DNA of 50,034 nucleotides, taken from assembly GCA_934376955.1 (NCBI GenBank), contig CAKRPJ010000018.1, forward strand, positions 1-50,034, given 5' to 3'. The notes under the pieces are model-generated. The model saw nothing but the letters and a program-made list of their open reading frames with translations, was not told the origin of the DNA and did no database searches. This document shows, piece by piece, positions 1 to 8,767 of this stretch. The first letter of the stretch is position 1; each line of letters begins with the position of its first letter. The stretch comes from CAKRPJ01 sp934376955. Its GTDB lineage: Bacteria; Bacillota; Clostridia; Lachnospirales; Lachnospiraceae. A program made the translations under genes and the position numbers.

Positions 1-1
1 C

Positions 2-829
2 CAGCAGATCACTCACCTCAACGATTTCCTCGGCGAGGAATATTCCGTCTGCGTTCCTAAGCCTCTCACCTTCACCGCAAGTGACGGCTACGAGATCCAC
101 GGCTGGGTAATGAAACCGGCTGATTACAAAGAGGGCGTTTCCTACCCGGCTATCTTCCATATCCACGGCGGCCCCCGCACTGTATTCTCTGATGTTTATC
201 ACAATGAGATGCAGGTTTGGGCAAATGCCGGATACTTCGTGTTCTTCTGCAACCCGAGAGGTTCTGACGGACGCGGCACAGACTTCGGAAACATCAACGG
301 TATTTACGGAACCGTAGATTACCAGAACCTGATGGACTTCACCGATGAAGTTCTCAAGAGATACCCGCAGATCGATAAAGAGCGTGTCGGCGAGACCGGT
401 GGCTCCTACGGCGGATTCATGACAAACTGGATCATCGGACATACCGACCGCTTTAAGGCTGCTGTTTCCCAGCGTTCCATCTCCAACTGGGTTTCCTTTG
501 AACATACCTCCGATATCGGACATACGTTCATTTTAAACAACCAGGCCACTAATACGAGAACGAATCCGGAGCTTCTCTGGAAGCAGTCACCGCTTCAGTT
601 TGCTCCAAACTGCAAGACACCGACTCTTTTCATCCACTCCGATGAAGACTATCGCTGCTACATGGACGAAGGTATTTCCATGTTCAGTGCGATCAAGAGA
701 AACGGCTGCCCGGCTAAGTTCTGCCTGTTCCACGGCGAAAACCACGAATTATCCCGTGGCGGAAGACCGATCAACCGTATCGACCGTATGACAGAGATCT
801 TAAACTGGATGGATTCTTATCTTAAATAA
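2..829 (+). CDS. S9 family peptidase, C-terminal catalytic part (5' truncated)
   Basis: The reading frame is open from base 2, so the gene begins before the window; 275 residues of the alpha/beta-hydrolase domain are visible. Seen: HIHGGP oxyanion-type strand, the nucleophile elbow GGSYGG (Ser codon 404-406), an Asp in HSDEDYRC, and a His in HGENHELS, which together make the Ser-Asp-His triad of prolyl oligopeptidase/acylaminoacyl peptidase enzymes. Known for the family: cytosolic hydrolysis of short or N-acylated peptides, with an N-terminal beta-propeller gating access; that part lies outside the window. It is followed by a strong hairpin and faces a convergent CBS-domain gene. The substrate cannot be inferred. 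Confidence 0.93.
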   Translation, partial: QQITHLNDFLGEEYSVCVPKPLTFTASDGYEIHGWVMKPADYKEGVSYPAIFHIHGGPRTVFSDVYHNEMQVWANAGYFVFFCNPRGSDGRGTDFGNINGIYGTVDYQNLMDFTDEVLKRYPQIDKERVGETGGSYGGFMTNWIIGHTDRFKAAVSQRSISNWVSFEHTSDIGHTFILNNQATNTRTNPELLWKQSPLQFAPNCKTPTLFIHSDEDYRCYMDEGISMFSAIKRNGCPAKFCLFHGENHELSRGGRPINRIDRMTEILNWMDSYLK

Positions 830-846
830 TATGATCTGATACAGGA

Positions 847-892
847 AAAGGGAGTGCAGAATAATGGATATCCATTGTTCTGTACTCCCTTT
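847..892. terminator. Bidirectional terminator between convergent genes
   Basis: Outer arms AAAGGGAGT/ACTCCCTTT continue inward with AGAA/TTCT and a TGGATATCCA core. A-rich and T-rich flanks on both sides allow it to end both the peptidase gene and the CBS-domain gene. Confidence 0.8.
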
Positions 893-916
893 GTTATCTC
901 ACTGGGATCAGATTCT

Positions 917-2260
917 TTATGCTTCCGGGGTATCAAGCTTCACGGCAGCTACCGACTGGATCGTCTTATTTTCCACCTTCTGAATAGAGAAACGATAGCC
1001 ATCAAAGTCTACCTGTGCGTTTTCATCCTTCTGAGGAAGATGTCCCAGCCTTGAGATCAAAAATCCGTTTAAGGTATCGAAATTGCTTTTATCTTCCTCG
1101 TCAAATTCAATATCTAACGCATCCTCGATATCGTCAAGAGGCGCCATGCCGGAGAGAAGGAATTTTCCATTTCCCTGTTCCACGATCTCAGGCTCCTCAT
1201 CGTCATACTCATCCATAATATTTCCGACGATTTCCTCAAGAATATCCTCCATCGTAACGATTCCGGCGGTCTGGCCATACTCATCCACGACGATCTCCAT
1301 GTGGATCTTTTCCGACTGCATCTCCTTAAACAGAGCATTTATATTTTTCGTCTCCGGTATGAAATGAGCCTCGCGTAAAAGCCCGTCGATCTTTCCGATC
1401 GGCTTATTCAGATATTCTGTCTGCTCCGCAAAATAGAGGACATCCCGCATGTGAAGAACGCCGATCACATTATCGATATCTTCCTCATATACGGGGAATC
1501 TGGAATTGTTGGCTTCCTTGACGATAAAGTCTACGGTCTCCTTAAGAGTCATGTCATCGGAAAGCGCAACGACATTTTTTCTGTGAGTCATAATGTCGGA
1601 GGCAACCTTATCATCAAACTCAAATATATTGGTGATCATTTCTGCTTCACTTGCCTCTAAAACACCCTGATCATGACCTTCATTGACCATATACATGATA
1701 TCTTCTTCCGTCACCTTATCATTTAAAGCATGGATATCGATACCGACTGCCTTTAATATCACGTATGTCACAATATCCTCCAGCCAAGTAAAAGGCCTTG
1801 AAAGCAGGATGATCCCCTCGATTGTGGACAGGGTGCGGTAACAGAACCGGACCGGACTTTTTGCCGACAGTCTCTTTGGGATCACGATTCCCAGACAGAT
1901 TAACAGGAATGCCGCCAGAATGAAAGCTGCCGCATAAGAGATAACCACCGTCACGGAGGCCGGGATCCAAAGCAAACGCCCTAACAGCCTACTAAAATAC
2001 TTTGCAGCCATAGGAAGGCTGAAAAAGCCGACAGCCAACGTAAAAAAGCAGGTCATGGCCTGATTTGTCCGGATAAATCCGGTGGGAGCTTCCTGGATAT
2101 GTAAAAGGCGCTCTGCCTTTTCATTTCCCTCGTCCCGCTCGTCCTCCAGCGCACTGGTGTTCACTGCCTGAAGGGCAGCTCCGAAGCCATAGACCAGATA
2201 AAACATCACTACTGCCGCCGCAAAGATCAACATACCTATCCACGAATTACCATCGTCCAT
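917..2260 (-). CDS. CNNM/DUF21 - CBS - CorC_HlyC membrane protein (hemolysin family)
   Basis: 447 residues. An N-terminal transmembrane domain (about residues 5-150; several hydrophobic helices separated by a KRLSAKSP-type loop) is followed by a paired CBS module (about 205-325, DIMTHRKNVVAL ... VIGVLHMRDVL) and a C-terminal CorC/HlyC domain (about 345-430, MEDILEEIVG). Known for the family: integral membrane proteins implicated in Mg2+ or Co2+ export, with adenine-nucleotide binding by CBS; the hemolysin name is historical. It has its own consensus promoter, so it is probably monocistronic although it follows mazF on the same strand. The metal specificity is inference only. Confidence 0.9.
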   Translation of the reverse strand: MDDGNSWIGMLIFAAAVVMFYLVYGFGAALQAVNTSALEDERDEGNEKAERLLHIQEAPTGFIRTNQAMTCFFTLAVGFFSLPMAAKYFSRLLGRLLWIPASVTVVISYAAAFILAAFLLICLGIVIPKRLSAKSPVRFCYRTLSTIEGIILLSRPFTWLEDIVTYVILKAVGIDIHALNDKVTEEDIMYMVNEGHDQGVLEASEAEMITNIFEFDDKVASDIMTHRKNVVALSDDMTLKETVDFIVKEANNSRFPVYEEDIDNVIGVLHMRDVLYFAEQTEYLNKPIGKIDGLLREAHFIPETKNINALFKEMQSEKIHMEIVVDEYGQTAGIVTMEDILEEIVGNIMDEYDDEEPEIVEQGNGKFLLSGMAPLDDIEDALDIEFDEEDKSNFDTLNGFLISRLGHLPQKDENAQVDFDGYRFSIQKVENKTIQSVAAVKLDTPEA

Positions 2261-2298
2261 TTAAAAATTTAACACTCCTTTTTTCTCATTTGTATTTC

Positions 2299-2327
2299 AA
2301 TATAACACTGCCCGCACGTTTCGTCAA
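2299..2327 (-). promoter_or_regulatory. Sigma-A promoter of the CBS-domain membrane protein
   Basis: On the minus strand TTGACG (2327-2322), 17-bp spacer, TATATT (2304-2299), about 40 bp before the start codon. Confidence 0.75.
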
Positions 2328-2354
2328 CTAAAGGCCCGAATTTCCCGCTTATAC

Positions 2355-2702
2355 CTATGTAATAAGCTCCAGACTAATCCGGAGGGCCTCATTCACCTTT
2401 TCCTGAAGGCCGTCATCGATGTGACATATCTTTTCGCGCAGCCGCTGCTTATCGATCGTCCGAAGCTGCTCTAAAAGGATCACCGAATCGCGCACCATGT
2501 CACACTGCTTCGCACTCAGTTCAACATGTGTCGGAAGCTTTGCCTTATTCATTTTTGAAGTGACTGCCGCACAGATCACTGTGGGGCTGTGTTTATTTCC
2601 GACATCGTTCTGTATGATAAGCACCGGCCTTACGCCTCCCTGCTCGGAGCCGATCACCGGCCTTAAATCTGCATAAAAAATATCACCGCGTCTGATAATC
2701 AA
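2355..2702 (-). CDS. mazF: MazF/PemK-family endoribonuclease toxin without adjacent antitoxin
   Basis: About 115 residues when read from the TTG at 2702, which gives the usual N-terminus IIRRGDIFYADL and has GGAG 10 bases upstream; an ATG at 2723 would add seven atypical residues. Family motifs are RGDIFYADL, GSEQGGVRPVLIIQND and a late QLRTIDKQRL. Known: MazF/EndoA cleaves single-stranded RNA at short motifs and is normally neutralised by a MazE-type partner encoded just upstream. Here the preceding gene is alr, and the 93-base gap has no room for an antitoxin. Position after alr matches the Firmicutes alr-ndoA arrangement with the antitoxin gene missing. It is likely read from the rex operon transcript. 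Confidence 0.88.
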   Translation of the reverse strand: MIIRRGDIFYADLRPVIGSEQGGVRPVLIIQNDVGNKHSPTVICAAVTSKMNKAKLPTHVELSAKQCDMVRDSVILLEQLRTIDKQRLREKICHIDDGLQEKVNEALRISLELIT

Positions 2703-2795
2703 CTGTCTCACTCTCCAAATCATCTTCGGGTTTTCCCCTCAGAAACAGTATTGACACTATATGATTAACTTATGCAGAAGGTCGGAAAAGAGCCT

Positions 2796-3971
2796 TTAAA
2801 TATCTTTATAGCTTCCGCCACAGGTCATAACGCCCGTGATCTGCCCATTATCTACATAGATCCGCGGAACGCGCTTATTAATGAGACATGGGATCTCGTA
2901 ATGGAAAACTCCGCTCCGGGCTGCAAGCTCCTCCATCGTGATCTCCTCAGCTCCGTCCCGGCCTAAAAGGGTAATCTCATCTCCTTCTTTTGCCTCCGGT
3001 ATTTCGCTCACATCGATCATCAGCTGATCCATGCAGATCCGTCCGAGGATCGGAGCGCGTTTTCCGTCAACAAGTACAGAGCCGTGTCCGGAAAGACTTC
3101 TCGGATATCCGTCCGCATATCCGATCCCGACCGTTGCGATCCTCATCTCCTTTTCTGCCCGGAACGTACCGCCGTAGCCCACTTCCGTTCCCGGACCGAT
3201 ATTTTTAATATAAGTAATGCTGCTCTTAAGCTCCATGGCCGGTCTGATGGGTACAAGGCTTCTGTCCACCTCATCCGACGGATATAATCCATACATGGTG
3301 ATTCCGGCTCTCACCGCATCCATGTATGCATCCTCAAGCTCCATGATCGACGCACTGTTGGCACAGTGACAAACGGGGATATCGACACCAAGTCCTTTAA
3401 CCTCAGCCGTAAAATCACGGAACCGTTTCAGCTGTCTGAAGGCAGACGCCTTATCCGCTTCGTCTGCTCTGGCAAAATGGGTGAACATTCCGCGAAGCTC
3501 GATTCCCGGAAGCTTAGAAACCGTCTTTATTTCCTCTGCCGCTTCCCTTGAGGGGATGTATCCGATCCTGCTCATTCCGGTATCTACTGCGATATGGATC
3601 CTGGCTTTTTTCCCCATCTTTAACGCATAATCTGAGAGAAGCTTCGCCCGCTTAAGATCGAACACCACCTCACTGATCTCATTTTCAATAATTTCCTCGT
3701 AGCGGCTTTCAGGAGACGGCCCTAAGATCAGGATCGGCTTTGTAATACCGTTTTTCCTTAATTCAAGGGCTTCTCCTGCCTCCGCAACCGCATAGCCGCA
3801 TACATACGCGTCGACAGCCTTCGCGACAGCTACGGCTCCGTGTCCGTAAGCATCCGCCTTCACAACACCGATCATCTTCATATCCGAAGGCAGCCTTTTC
3901 TGCATTGCCTCCATATTTCCCTTAATACGATCTAAATATACCTTTACATAAGCGCGTTCAAATGATTTCAT
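2796..3971 (-). CDS. alr: Alanine racemase
   Basis: 391 residues. PLP-dependent interconversion of L- and D-alanine for peptidoglycan. The N-terminal TIM barrel carries the PLP lysine in VVKADAYGHGA (Lys38); the C-terminal beta domain holds the catalytic Tyr in EVGYGGTFRA (around 265). The start at 3971 is chosen because its ATG overlaps the stop of nnr (ATGA) and has GGGGAGG 10 bases upstream; an open extension to 3995 lacks this logic. The length matches the family. It is translationally coupled to nnr and followed by mazF, in a rex-led operon. In spore formers a racemase can also affect alanine-triggered germination, but no spore-specific signal is seen here. Confidence 0.97.
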   Translation of the reverse strand: MKSFERAYVKVYLDRIKGNMEAMQKRLPSDMKMIGVVKADAYGHGAVAVAKAVDAYVCGYAVAEAGEALELRKNGITKPILILGPSPESRYEEIIENEISEVVFDLKRAKLLSDYALKMGKKARIHIAVDTGMSRIGYIPSREAAEEIKTVSKLPGIELRGMFTHFARADEADKASAFRQLKRFRDFTAEVKGLGVDIPVCHCANSASIMELEDAYMDAVRAGITMYGLYPSDEVDRSLVPIRPAMELKSSITYIKNIGPGTEVGYGGTFRAEKEMRIATVGIGYADGYPRSLSGHGSVLVDGKRAPILGRICMDQLMIDVSEIPEAKEGDEITLLGRDGAEEITMEELAARSGVFHYEIPCLINKRVPRIYVDNGQITGVMTCGGSYKDI

Positions 3972-5512
3972 CTTCTTAATACCTCCCCAATACAATTCGC
4001 AGTCTCCTCTGCAAGAACAGAATGTACCCCATACATTTCTGCTGCCGCTTCTCCGGCAAGTCCATGGAGATAAACGCCGAGGGATGCCGCCTCGCAGTCA
4101 TCCATCCCCAATGCAAGCAGACCTGCTATCACCCCTGTTAATACGTCTCCGGATCCGCCCTTTGCAAGAGCAGGCGACCCACTTTCATTAATAAATATCT
4201 TACCATCCTTTCTGGCTGTCACTGTAGCGGCATCCTTCATTACACAGGTAACTCCATATTGTTCTGAAAACTCTCCGGCTGCTGTCAGAGGATCCTCCCG
4301 GATCTCCTCCCGTGTTTTTTCGGTCAGTCTGGAAAATTCGGCCAGATGCGGAGTCAGGATTATATTCTCTGTAAAATACCCCTTCAGATATGGATATCTG
4401 GCTGATAGATTGATCGCATCCGCATCCATGATGATCGGCACATAAGCGCTGCCAAGCACTGCCTCCACCATATTTTTCGCATATTCCTCCTGTCCGATCC
4501 CCGGGCCGAGAACGATCACATCCGCCCAGTCTGTCTGCTCCCTGATGTATTCTTTGAATTCTTCCGGGTATTGCTCTGCCCAATCTCTCTCGTATGTTGA
4601 AAGGATCGCCTCCGGAAGACGTTCCTGCAGCACAGTCCTGTTTTCCTCCACTGTAACTGTTTTTACCAGACCGGCTCCGGTACGGTATGCCGCCAAAGCA
4701 GAAAAGTAAGCAGCCCCCGCCATGTTCCTGCCTCCGGCAAAGATCAATATCTTCCCATAAGTGCCTTTGTGCGAGAACGCACGACGTTTTGGGATCTGTT
4801 TAAGATCGCCCTTATCATGACTCAGGACATGCTTTTTCGTTTTTTCTTCTTCCTCCGGAACGAATCCGATATCTGCGATAATAAGCCTCCCGCACAGCTC
4901 GCGTCCCGGAAAAAGGGCCTGACCCGTCTTCTTTTCTCCGAAGGTAACGGTTACGTCTGCCTTCAGGGCGCAGCCCATGACGGCTCCTGTGTCTGAGCTC
5001 ACACCGGATGGCATATCCACCGCCACGACCTTTGCGTGATGCTGCTCCGACACAAGATCGATCAGCTCTTTATAAGCTCCCTCCACCGGTCTGGAAAGCC
5101 CGATGCCGAAGACCCCGTCAACGATCAGGTCACATGTGCCCGGGATAAAGTCCTCCGCCGTGCAGATCGGAATGCCGAGCTTTTTCGCAATTTCAAGCTG
5201 GAGCTCAAACTCCTCACTTTTGTGTCCCTCGGCTGCAGGAAGCAGGATCGTCACCTGATGTCCGTGCAAAAACAGCATTCGCGCCGCGGCCACGCCATCT
5301 GCTCCGTTGTTTCCAAAGCCGCAGACAGCCCATACATTCCTCTGTGTCTTATCATCCAGTTTTCTTCCGGGCAGCTCCCTTAAGAGCTGTTCTGCTGCCT
5401 CTGTTACCGCTAAAGCAGCCCGCTCCATAAGGACAAGGGATGGGATCCCATATTCTTCAATGCTGCGTCTGTCGATCTCCTTCATTTCCTTCGCACTCAC
5501 AAGATATCTCAT
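3968..5512 (-). CDS. nnr: Bifunctional NAD(P)HX epimerase/dehydratase
   Basis: 514 residues. The N-terminal YjeF_N domain (1 to about 215; GNNGADGVAAARML motif) epimerises hydrated NAD(P)H. The C-terminal carbohydrate-kinase-like domain (about 230-510; GGSGDVLTGVIAGLLA motif) is the ADP- or ATP-dependent dehydratase. Together they repair damaged NADH and NADPH. Both domains look complete, with their glycine-rich and Asp motifs present. The start overlaps the acpS stop by ATGA, and the end overlaps alr the same way, so three genes are coupled. Sharing an operon with the NADH sensor Rex makes physiological sense, though co-regulation is inference. Confidence 0.96.
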   Translation of the reverse strand: MRYLVSAKEMKEIDRRSIEEYGIPSLVLMERAALAVTEAAEQLLRELPGRKLDDKTQRNVWAVCGFGNNGADGVAAARMLFLHGHQVTILLPAAEGHKSEEFELQLEIAKKLGIPICTAEDFIPGTCDLIVDGVFGIGLSRPVEGAYKELIDLVSEQHHAKVVAVDMPSGVSSDTGAVMGCALKADVTVTFGEKKTGQALFPGRELCGRLIIADIGFVPEEEEKTKKHVLSHDKGDLKQIPKRRAFSHKGTYGKILIFAGGRNMAGAAYFSALAAYRTGAGLVKTVTVEENRTVLQERLPEAILSTYERDWAEQYPEEFKEYIREQTDWADVIVLGPGIGQEEYAKNMVEAVLGSAYVPIIMDADAINLSARYPYLKGYFTENIILTPHLAEFSRLTEKTREEIREDPLTAAGEFSEQYGVTCVMKDAATVTARKDGKIFINESGSPALAKGGSGDVLTGVIAGLLALGMDDCEAASLGVYLHGLAGEAAAEMYGVHSVLAEETANCIGEVLRR

Positions 5513-5877
5513 ATTGCCTCTCCTTCCCCGACGGCAAATGCCATAGCGTGTTCAGCTGTATTGGAAATAGATACCTCAAGCCTTCGGATCCCTTTCTTTC
5601 CGGCCAGAACCTTTGCATTGCCATATAATCTGACATACGGCTTTCCTAGCTCATCTCTTAATACCTCCACATCCTGTGGGAGAAATGTCCGAAAACCGGT
5701 TCCGAAAACCTTTGACACCGCTTCCTTTACAGCAAAAGTGCCGGCAAGCATGGAGAAATTTCCCCCTGCCTGCCGGCGTTCCTCCTCTGTGAAAACGTGC
5801 AGCAAAAAGGCCTCTTTTTCACAGGCCTTTTTCATTCGTCTGATCTCGATTAAATCACAGCCAACTCCTGCCAGCAT
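5509..5877 (-). CDS. acpS: Holo-[acyl-carrier-protein] synthase
   Basis: 122 residues. Transfers 4'-phosphopantetheine from CoA to the serine of apo-ACP, activating fatty acid synthesis. Seen: N-terminal GVGCDLIEIRRM with the Mg2+-binding Asp, and AGTFAVKEAVSKVFGTG with the family Glu/Lys pair. The length is typical. The start ATG at 5877 has a GGAAAGAG ribosome binding site and lies 18 bases after rex. It overlaps nnr by four bases. The acpS-nnr-alr order is common in Firmicutes. Confidence 0.95.
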   Translation of the reverse strand: MLAGVGCDLIEIRRMKKACEKEAFLLHVFTEEERRQAGGNFSMLAGTFAVKEAVSKVFGTGFRTFLPQDVEVLRDELGKPYVRLYGNAKVLAGKKGIRRLEVSISNTAEHAMAFAVGEGEAI

Positions 5878-5895
5878 AATTCTCTTTCCGTTCTG

Positions 5896-6585
5896 CTATT
5901 CCGCTTTTTTTGAAGCTCTTTCCGCCTTCTTCCGCTCTTTTCTCTCCCGCTCATCCTGCATACTGCACACACGGTAAGAAAGGCGCATAAGGCTTTCTGA
6001 AAGATGGACATTCTCAACAACTACATCATCCGGCACATTGAGATCTGTGTGGGCAAAATTCCAGATCGCTTTGATACCTGTCTTTACAAGACGCTCTGCG
6101 ATCTCGGGGGCCTTTGATTTCGGAATCGTCAGTGCTGCGATCTGTACCTCATTATCGATAATAAACTGCTCCAGATCGTCGATTCCCCGGATCTCCACAC
6201 CGCGCACCACAAGACCGATCAGTCTCGGGTTGATATCAAACATTCCCTTGATAATAAATCCGCGTTTTTCAAAGTTGGTATAGTTTGCAATTGCCTGGCC
6301 GAGGTTTCCGGCTCCGATGATGATAATATTATGCTGCCTGTCGATCCCCAGTATTCTGGCGATCTCCATATACAGATATTTTACATTATAACCATACCCC
6401 TGCTGACCGAAGCCGCCAAAATTATTGAGATCCTGACGGATCTGGGACGCTGTCACCTTCATTCTGGCGCTCAGCTCATTGGACGATATTCTTTCAATTC
6501 CTTCCTCCATGAGCTCTCCCAAATATCTGTAGTATCTGGGGAGTCTTGAAATTACTGCCTTTGAAATGTGTCTTTCCTCTGCCAT
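5896..6585 (-). CDS. rex: Redox-sensing transcriptional repressor Rex
   Basis: About 229 residues from ATG 6585, which has AAGG five bases upstream; an in-frame GTG at 6597 is a less likely alternative. The N-terminal winged helix (about 10-80; SRLPRYYRYL, SSNELSARM) binds DNA. The Rossmann domain (IIIGAGNLGQAI near 90) senses the NADH/NAD+ ratio, and a C-terminal helix swaps between subunits. Known: Rex represses fermentation and respiration genes until NADH rises. It is first in the operon with acpS, nnr, alr and mazF. The lysine/arginine-rich C-terminal tail (residues KERKKAERASKK) is longer than usual. No full inverted-repeat Rex operator was found by eye upstream, so autoregulation is not shown. 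Confidence 0.95.
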   Translation of the reverse strand: MAEERHISKAVISRLPRYYRYLGELMEEGIERISSNELSARMKVTASQIRQDLNNFGGFGQQGYGYNVKYLYMEIARILGIDRQHNIIIIGAGNLGQAIANYTNFEKRGFIIKGMFDINPRLIGLVVRGVEIRGIDDLEQFIIDNEVQIAALTIPKSKAPEIAERLVKTGIKAIWNFAHTDLNVPDDVVVENVHLSESLMRLSYRVCSMQDERERKERKKAERASKKAE

Positions 6586-6643
6586 GTATACCTTCACCTT
6601 CCTTGCTGCCGACTATCTTATAGCAACATTTAACATATCCTTT

Positions 6644-6671
6644 ATTATATCATGGGATTGATTTTTGTCAA
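6644..6671 (-). promoter_or_regulatory. Sigma-A promoter of the rex operon, with duplicated -35
   Basis: Minus-strand TTGACA (6671-6666), 16-bp spacer, TATAAT (6649-6644). A second TTGACA lies 11 bp further upstream, which may offer an alternative -35 or a repressor half-site. Confidence 0.8.
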
Positions 6672-6737
6672 ATCATTGTCAAGCAATTTACTCTCCGATT
6701 TTTACCTGATTTTAGTGCAGGGCGGGAAAAAATATGC

Positions 6738-6743
6738 TATACT
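6738..6743 (+). promoter_or_regulatory. -10 element of the ABC-F gene
   Basis: TATACT lies 31 bp before the start codon. No good -35 is visible at the expected distance, so the promoter is only partly supported. Confidence 0.4.
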
Positions 6744-6774
6744 TGGATGAGTAATGCAAAAATAGGAGGAAGAT

Positions 6775-8727
6775 ATGATATTATCCTGCAGTAACATCTG
6801 CAAATCCTTCGGAAGCGAGGATATACTGAAAAACGTTTCCTTTCATATAGAAGAACATGAAAAAGCTGCCATTGTCGGCATAAACGGAGCCGGAAAGTCG
6901 ACGCTCCTTAAGATCATCGTCGGAGAACTTCCTGCCGACTCAGGTGAGGTCGTGATCTCCCGCGGCAAGACCTTTGGTTATTTAGCGCAGAATCAGGATC
7001 TTTTAAGCCACAGAACCATCTATGATGAGCTTCTTGAGGTAAAACGTCCTGTGATCGAAATGGAGGAAAAGCTTCGTGAACTGGAGATCTCCATGAAACT
7101 GGCCGAAGGCGATGAGCTGGAGGATATGATGTCCCAGTACAGCCGTTTAAGCCACCAGTTTGAGCTTATCAACGGCTATGCATGGAAAAGCGAGATCGTG
7201 GGGGTCTTAAAAGGACTTGGTTTTACGGAAGATGAATTCGGAAAACAGATCTCAACCTTATCCGGCGGCCAGAAGACCCGCGTTTCTCTTGGAAAGCTCC
7301 TTCTTACCAGTCCCGATATCATCCTTCTGGACGAGCCTACGAACCATCTCGACATGTCCTCTATCTCGTGGCTGGAAAACTATCTTTTAAACTACAAGGG
7401 CAGTGTGATCATCGTTGCCCACGACCGGTATTTTCTCAATAAGATCGTCACAAAGGTCGTTGAGCTGGACAACGGAAGGGCTACTGCTTATCTTGGCAAT
7501 TATACGGCCTACAGCGAAAAACGGGCTCAGATGCGTGCCATTCAAATGAAGGCTTATTTAAACCAGCAGCAGGAGATCCGGCATCAGGAGGAGGTTATCG
7601 AAAAGCTCCGCTCCTTCAACCGTGAAAAATCCATAAAGCGTGCGGAAAGCCGGGAAAAAATGTTAAACCGGATCGAGGTGCTGGAAAAGCCATCGGAAAT
7701 CAATGATGCCATGGACATTCGATTGGAACCAAACATTTTAAGCGGAAACGATGTTCTGACTGTCCGGGGCCTCGGAAAAGCCTTCGGTTCACAAAAGCTG
7801 TTTTCCGATCTGGACTTTGACGTAAAGCGCGGAGAGCGCGTTGCCATTATCGGGGATAACGGAACCGGGAAAACAACGATCCTTAAAATGATCAATGGTC
7901 TTGTCGAGCCGGATGCCGGCGAGATCATTCTCGGCTCAAAGGTTCATATCGGCTATTACGACCAGGATCATCAGGTGCTCCATACCGATAAAACTCTTTT
8001 TGAGGAGATCTCGGACGCATATCCCGGCATGACCAATACGCAGATCCGGAATACACTGGCTGCATTTCTCTTTACCGGAGACGATGCCTTCAAACGGATC
8101 GGAGATCTTTCCGGCGGTGAACGCGGCCGCGTATCCCTTGCAAAGCTCATGCTGTCGGAGGCCAACTTTCTGATCCTGGATGAGCCTACAAACCACTTAG
8201 ACATCACCTCAAAGGAGATCCTGGAAAATGCCTTAAGCCGTTATGGCGGAACAGTCCTCTATGTATCCCACGACCGTTATTTTATCAATAAGACGGCCAC
8301 CAGGATACTGGATCTCACAAACGGAAGGCTGCTCAATTATATCGGAAACTATGACTACTATCTGGAAAAGCACGAGGATGTCATGGCCGCAGGCTTTTGC
8401 ACACCGGAAGCAGAGCTTCCTGTCACAGGTTCTTCTGCTTCTCCTGCAAAGGCCTCTGCCCCTTCTTTAGAAATTTCCGCCGGAAAGAACGACTGGAAGG
8501 CTCAGAAGGAGGAACAGGCCAGACAGCGGAAACGGCAGAATGAGTTAAAAAAAGTCGAGGATGAGATCCATTCTCTTGAAACAAGAGACAAGGAGATCGA
8601 CGCCCTGCTCTGTGAGGAAGACGTGTTTACCGATGTCTCACGCCTGGTAAAGCTGAATAAAGAAAAAGAGGAGATCGCAGCAAAGCTCGAATCCCTCTAT
8701 GAAAAATGGGAGGAGCTGGCAGAATAA
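6775..8727 (+). CDS. ABC-F family ATPase (YdiF-like translation factor)
   Basis: 650 residues with two ABC domains and no membrane segment. Domain 1: Walker A GINGAGKST, signature LSGGQKTRVSLGK, Walker B LLDEPTNHLD, switch AHDRYFL. Domain 2: GDNGTGKTT, LSGGERGRVSLAK, LDEPTNHLD, SHDRYF. A charged interdomain linker (about 240-320) is the P-site tRNA interaction region in the family. A low-complexity Ala/Ser/Pro stretch (about 545-570) leads to a C-terminal coiled coil (about 575-650). Known: ABC-F proteins act on the ribosome and rescue stalled complexes; some give antibiotic resistance. The C-terminal coiled coil and size fit the YdiF/Uup type rather than a dedicated resistance factor. The start has AGGAGG at the right distance. 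Confidence 0.93.
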   Translation: MILSCSNICKSFGSEDILKNVSFHIEEHEKAAIVGINGAGKSTLLKIIVGELPADSGEVVISRGKTFGYLAQNQDLLSHRTIYDELLEVKRPVIEMEEKLRELEISMKLAEGDELEDMMSQYSRLSHQFELINGYAWKSEIVGVLKGLGFTEDEFGKQISTLSGGQKTRVSLGKLLLTSPDIILLDEPTNHLDMSSISWLENYLLNYKGSVIIVAHDRYFLNKIVTKVVELDNGRATAYLGNYTAYSEKRAQMRAIQMKAYLNQQQEIRHQEEVIEKLRSFNREKSIKRAESREKMLNRIEVLEKPSEINDAMDIRLEPNILSGNDVLTVRGLGKAFGSQKLFSDLDFDVKRGERVAIIGDNGTGKTTILKMINGLVEPDAGEIILGSKVHIGYYDQDHQVLHTDKTLFEEISDAYPGMTNTQIRNTLAAFLFTGDDAFKRIGDLSGGERGRVSLAKLMLSEANFLILDEPTNHLDITSKEILENALSRYGGTVLYVSHDRYFINKTATRILDLTNGRLLNYIGNYDYYLEKHEDVMAAGFCTPEAELPVTGSSASPAKASAPSLEISAGKNDWKAQKEEQARQRKRQNELKKVEDEIHSLETRDKEIDALLCEEDVFTDVSRLVKLNKEKEEIAAKLESLYEKWEELAE

Positions 8728-8747
8728 ATGCCGGCCCTTCCCATTTT
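8703..8747. terminator. Long terminator hairpin spanning the ABC-F stop codon
   Basis: A 19-bp stem (outer arms AAAATGGGA/TCCCATTTT, inner GCTGGCA/TGCCGGC, mismatches all G.U) has the stop codon in its 7-base loop and a T-rich tail on the plus strand. On the minus strand A/T-rich flanks could also serve the convergent mrp transcript. Confidence 0.8.
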
Positions 8748-8767
8748 ATCATTTTATAACCGAAATA

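Noticed and set aside
6598..6700. Rex operator upstream of rex
   Set aside because: Only partial half-sites (TGTTAAA type) were seen, with no matching inverted arm.
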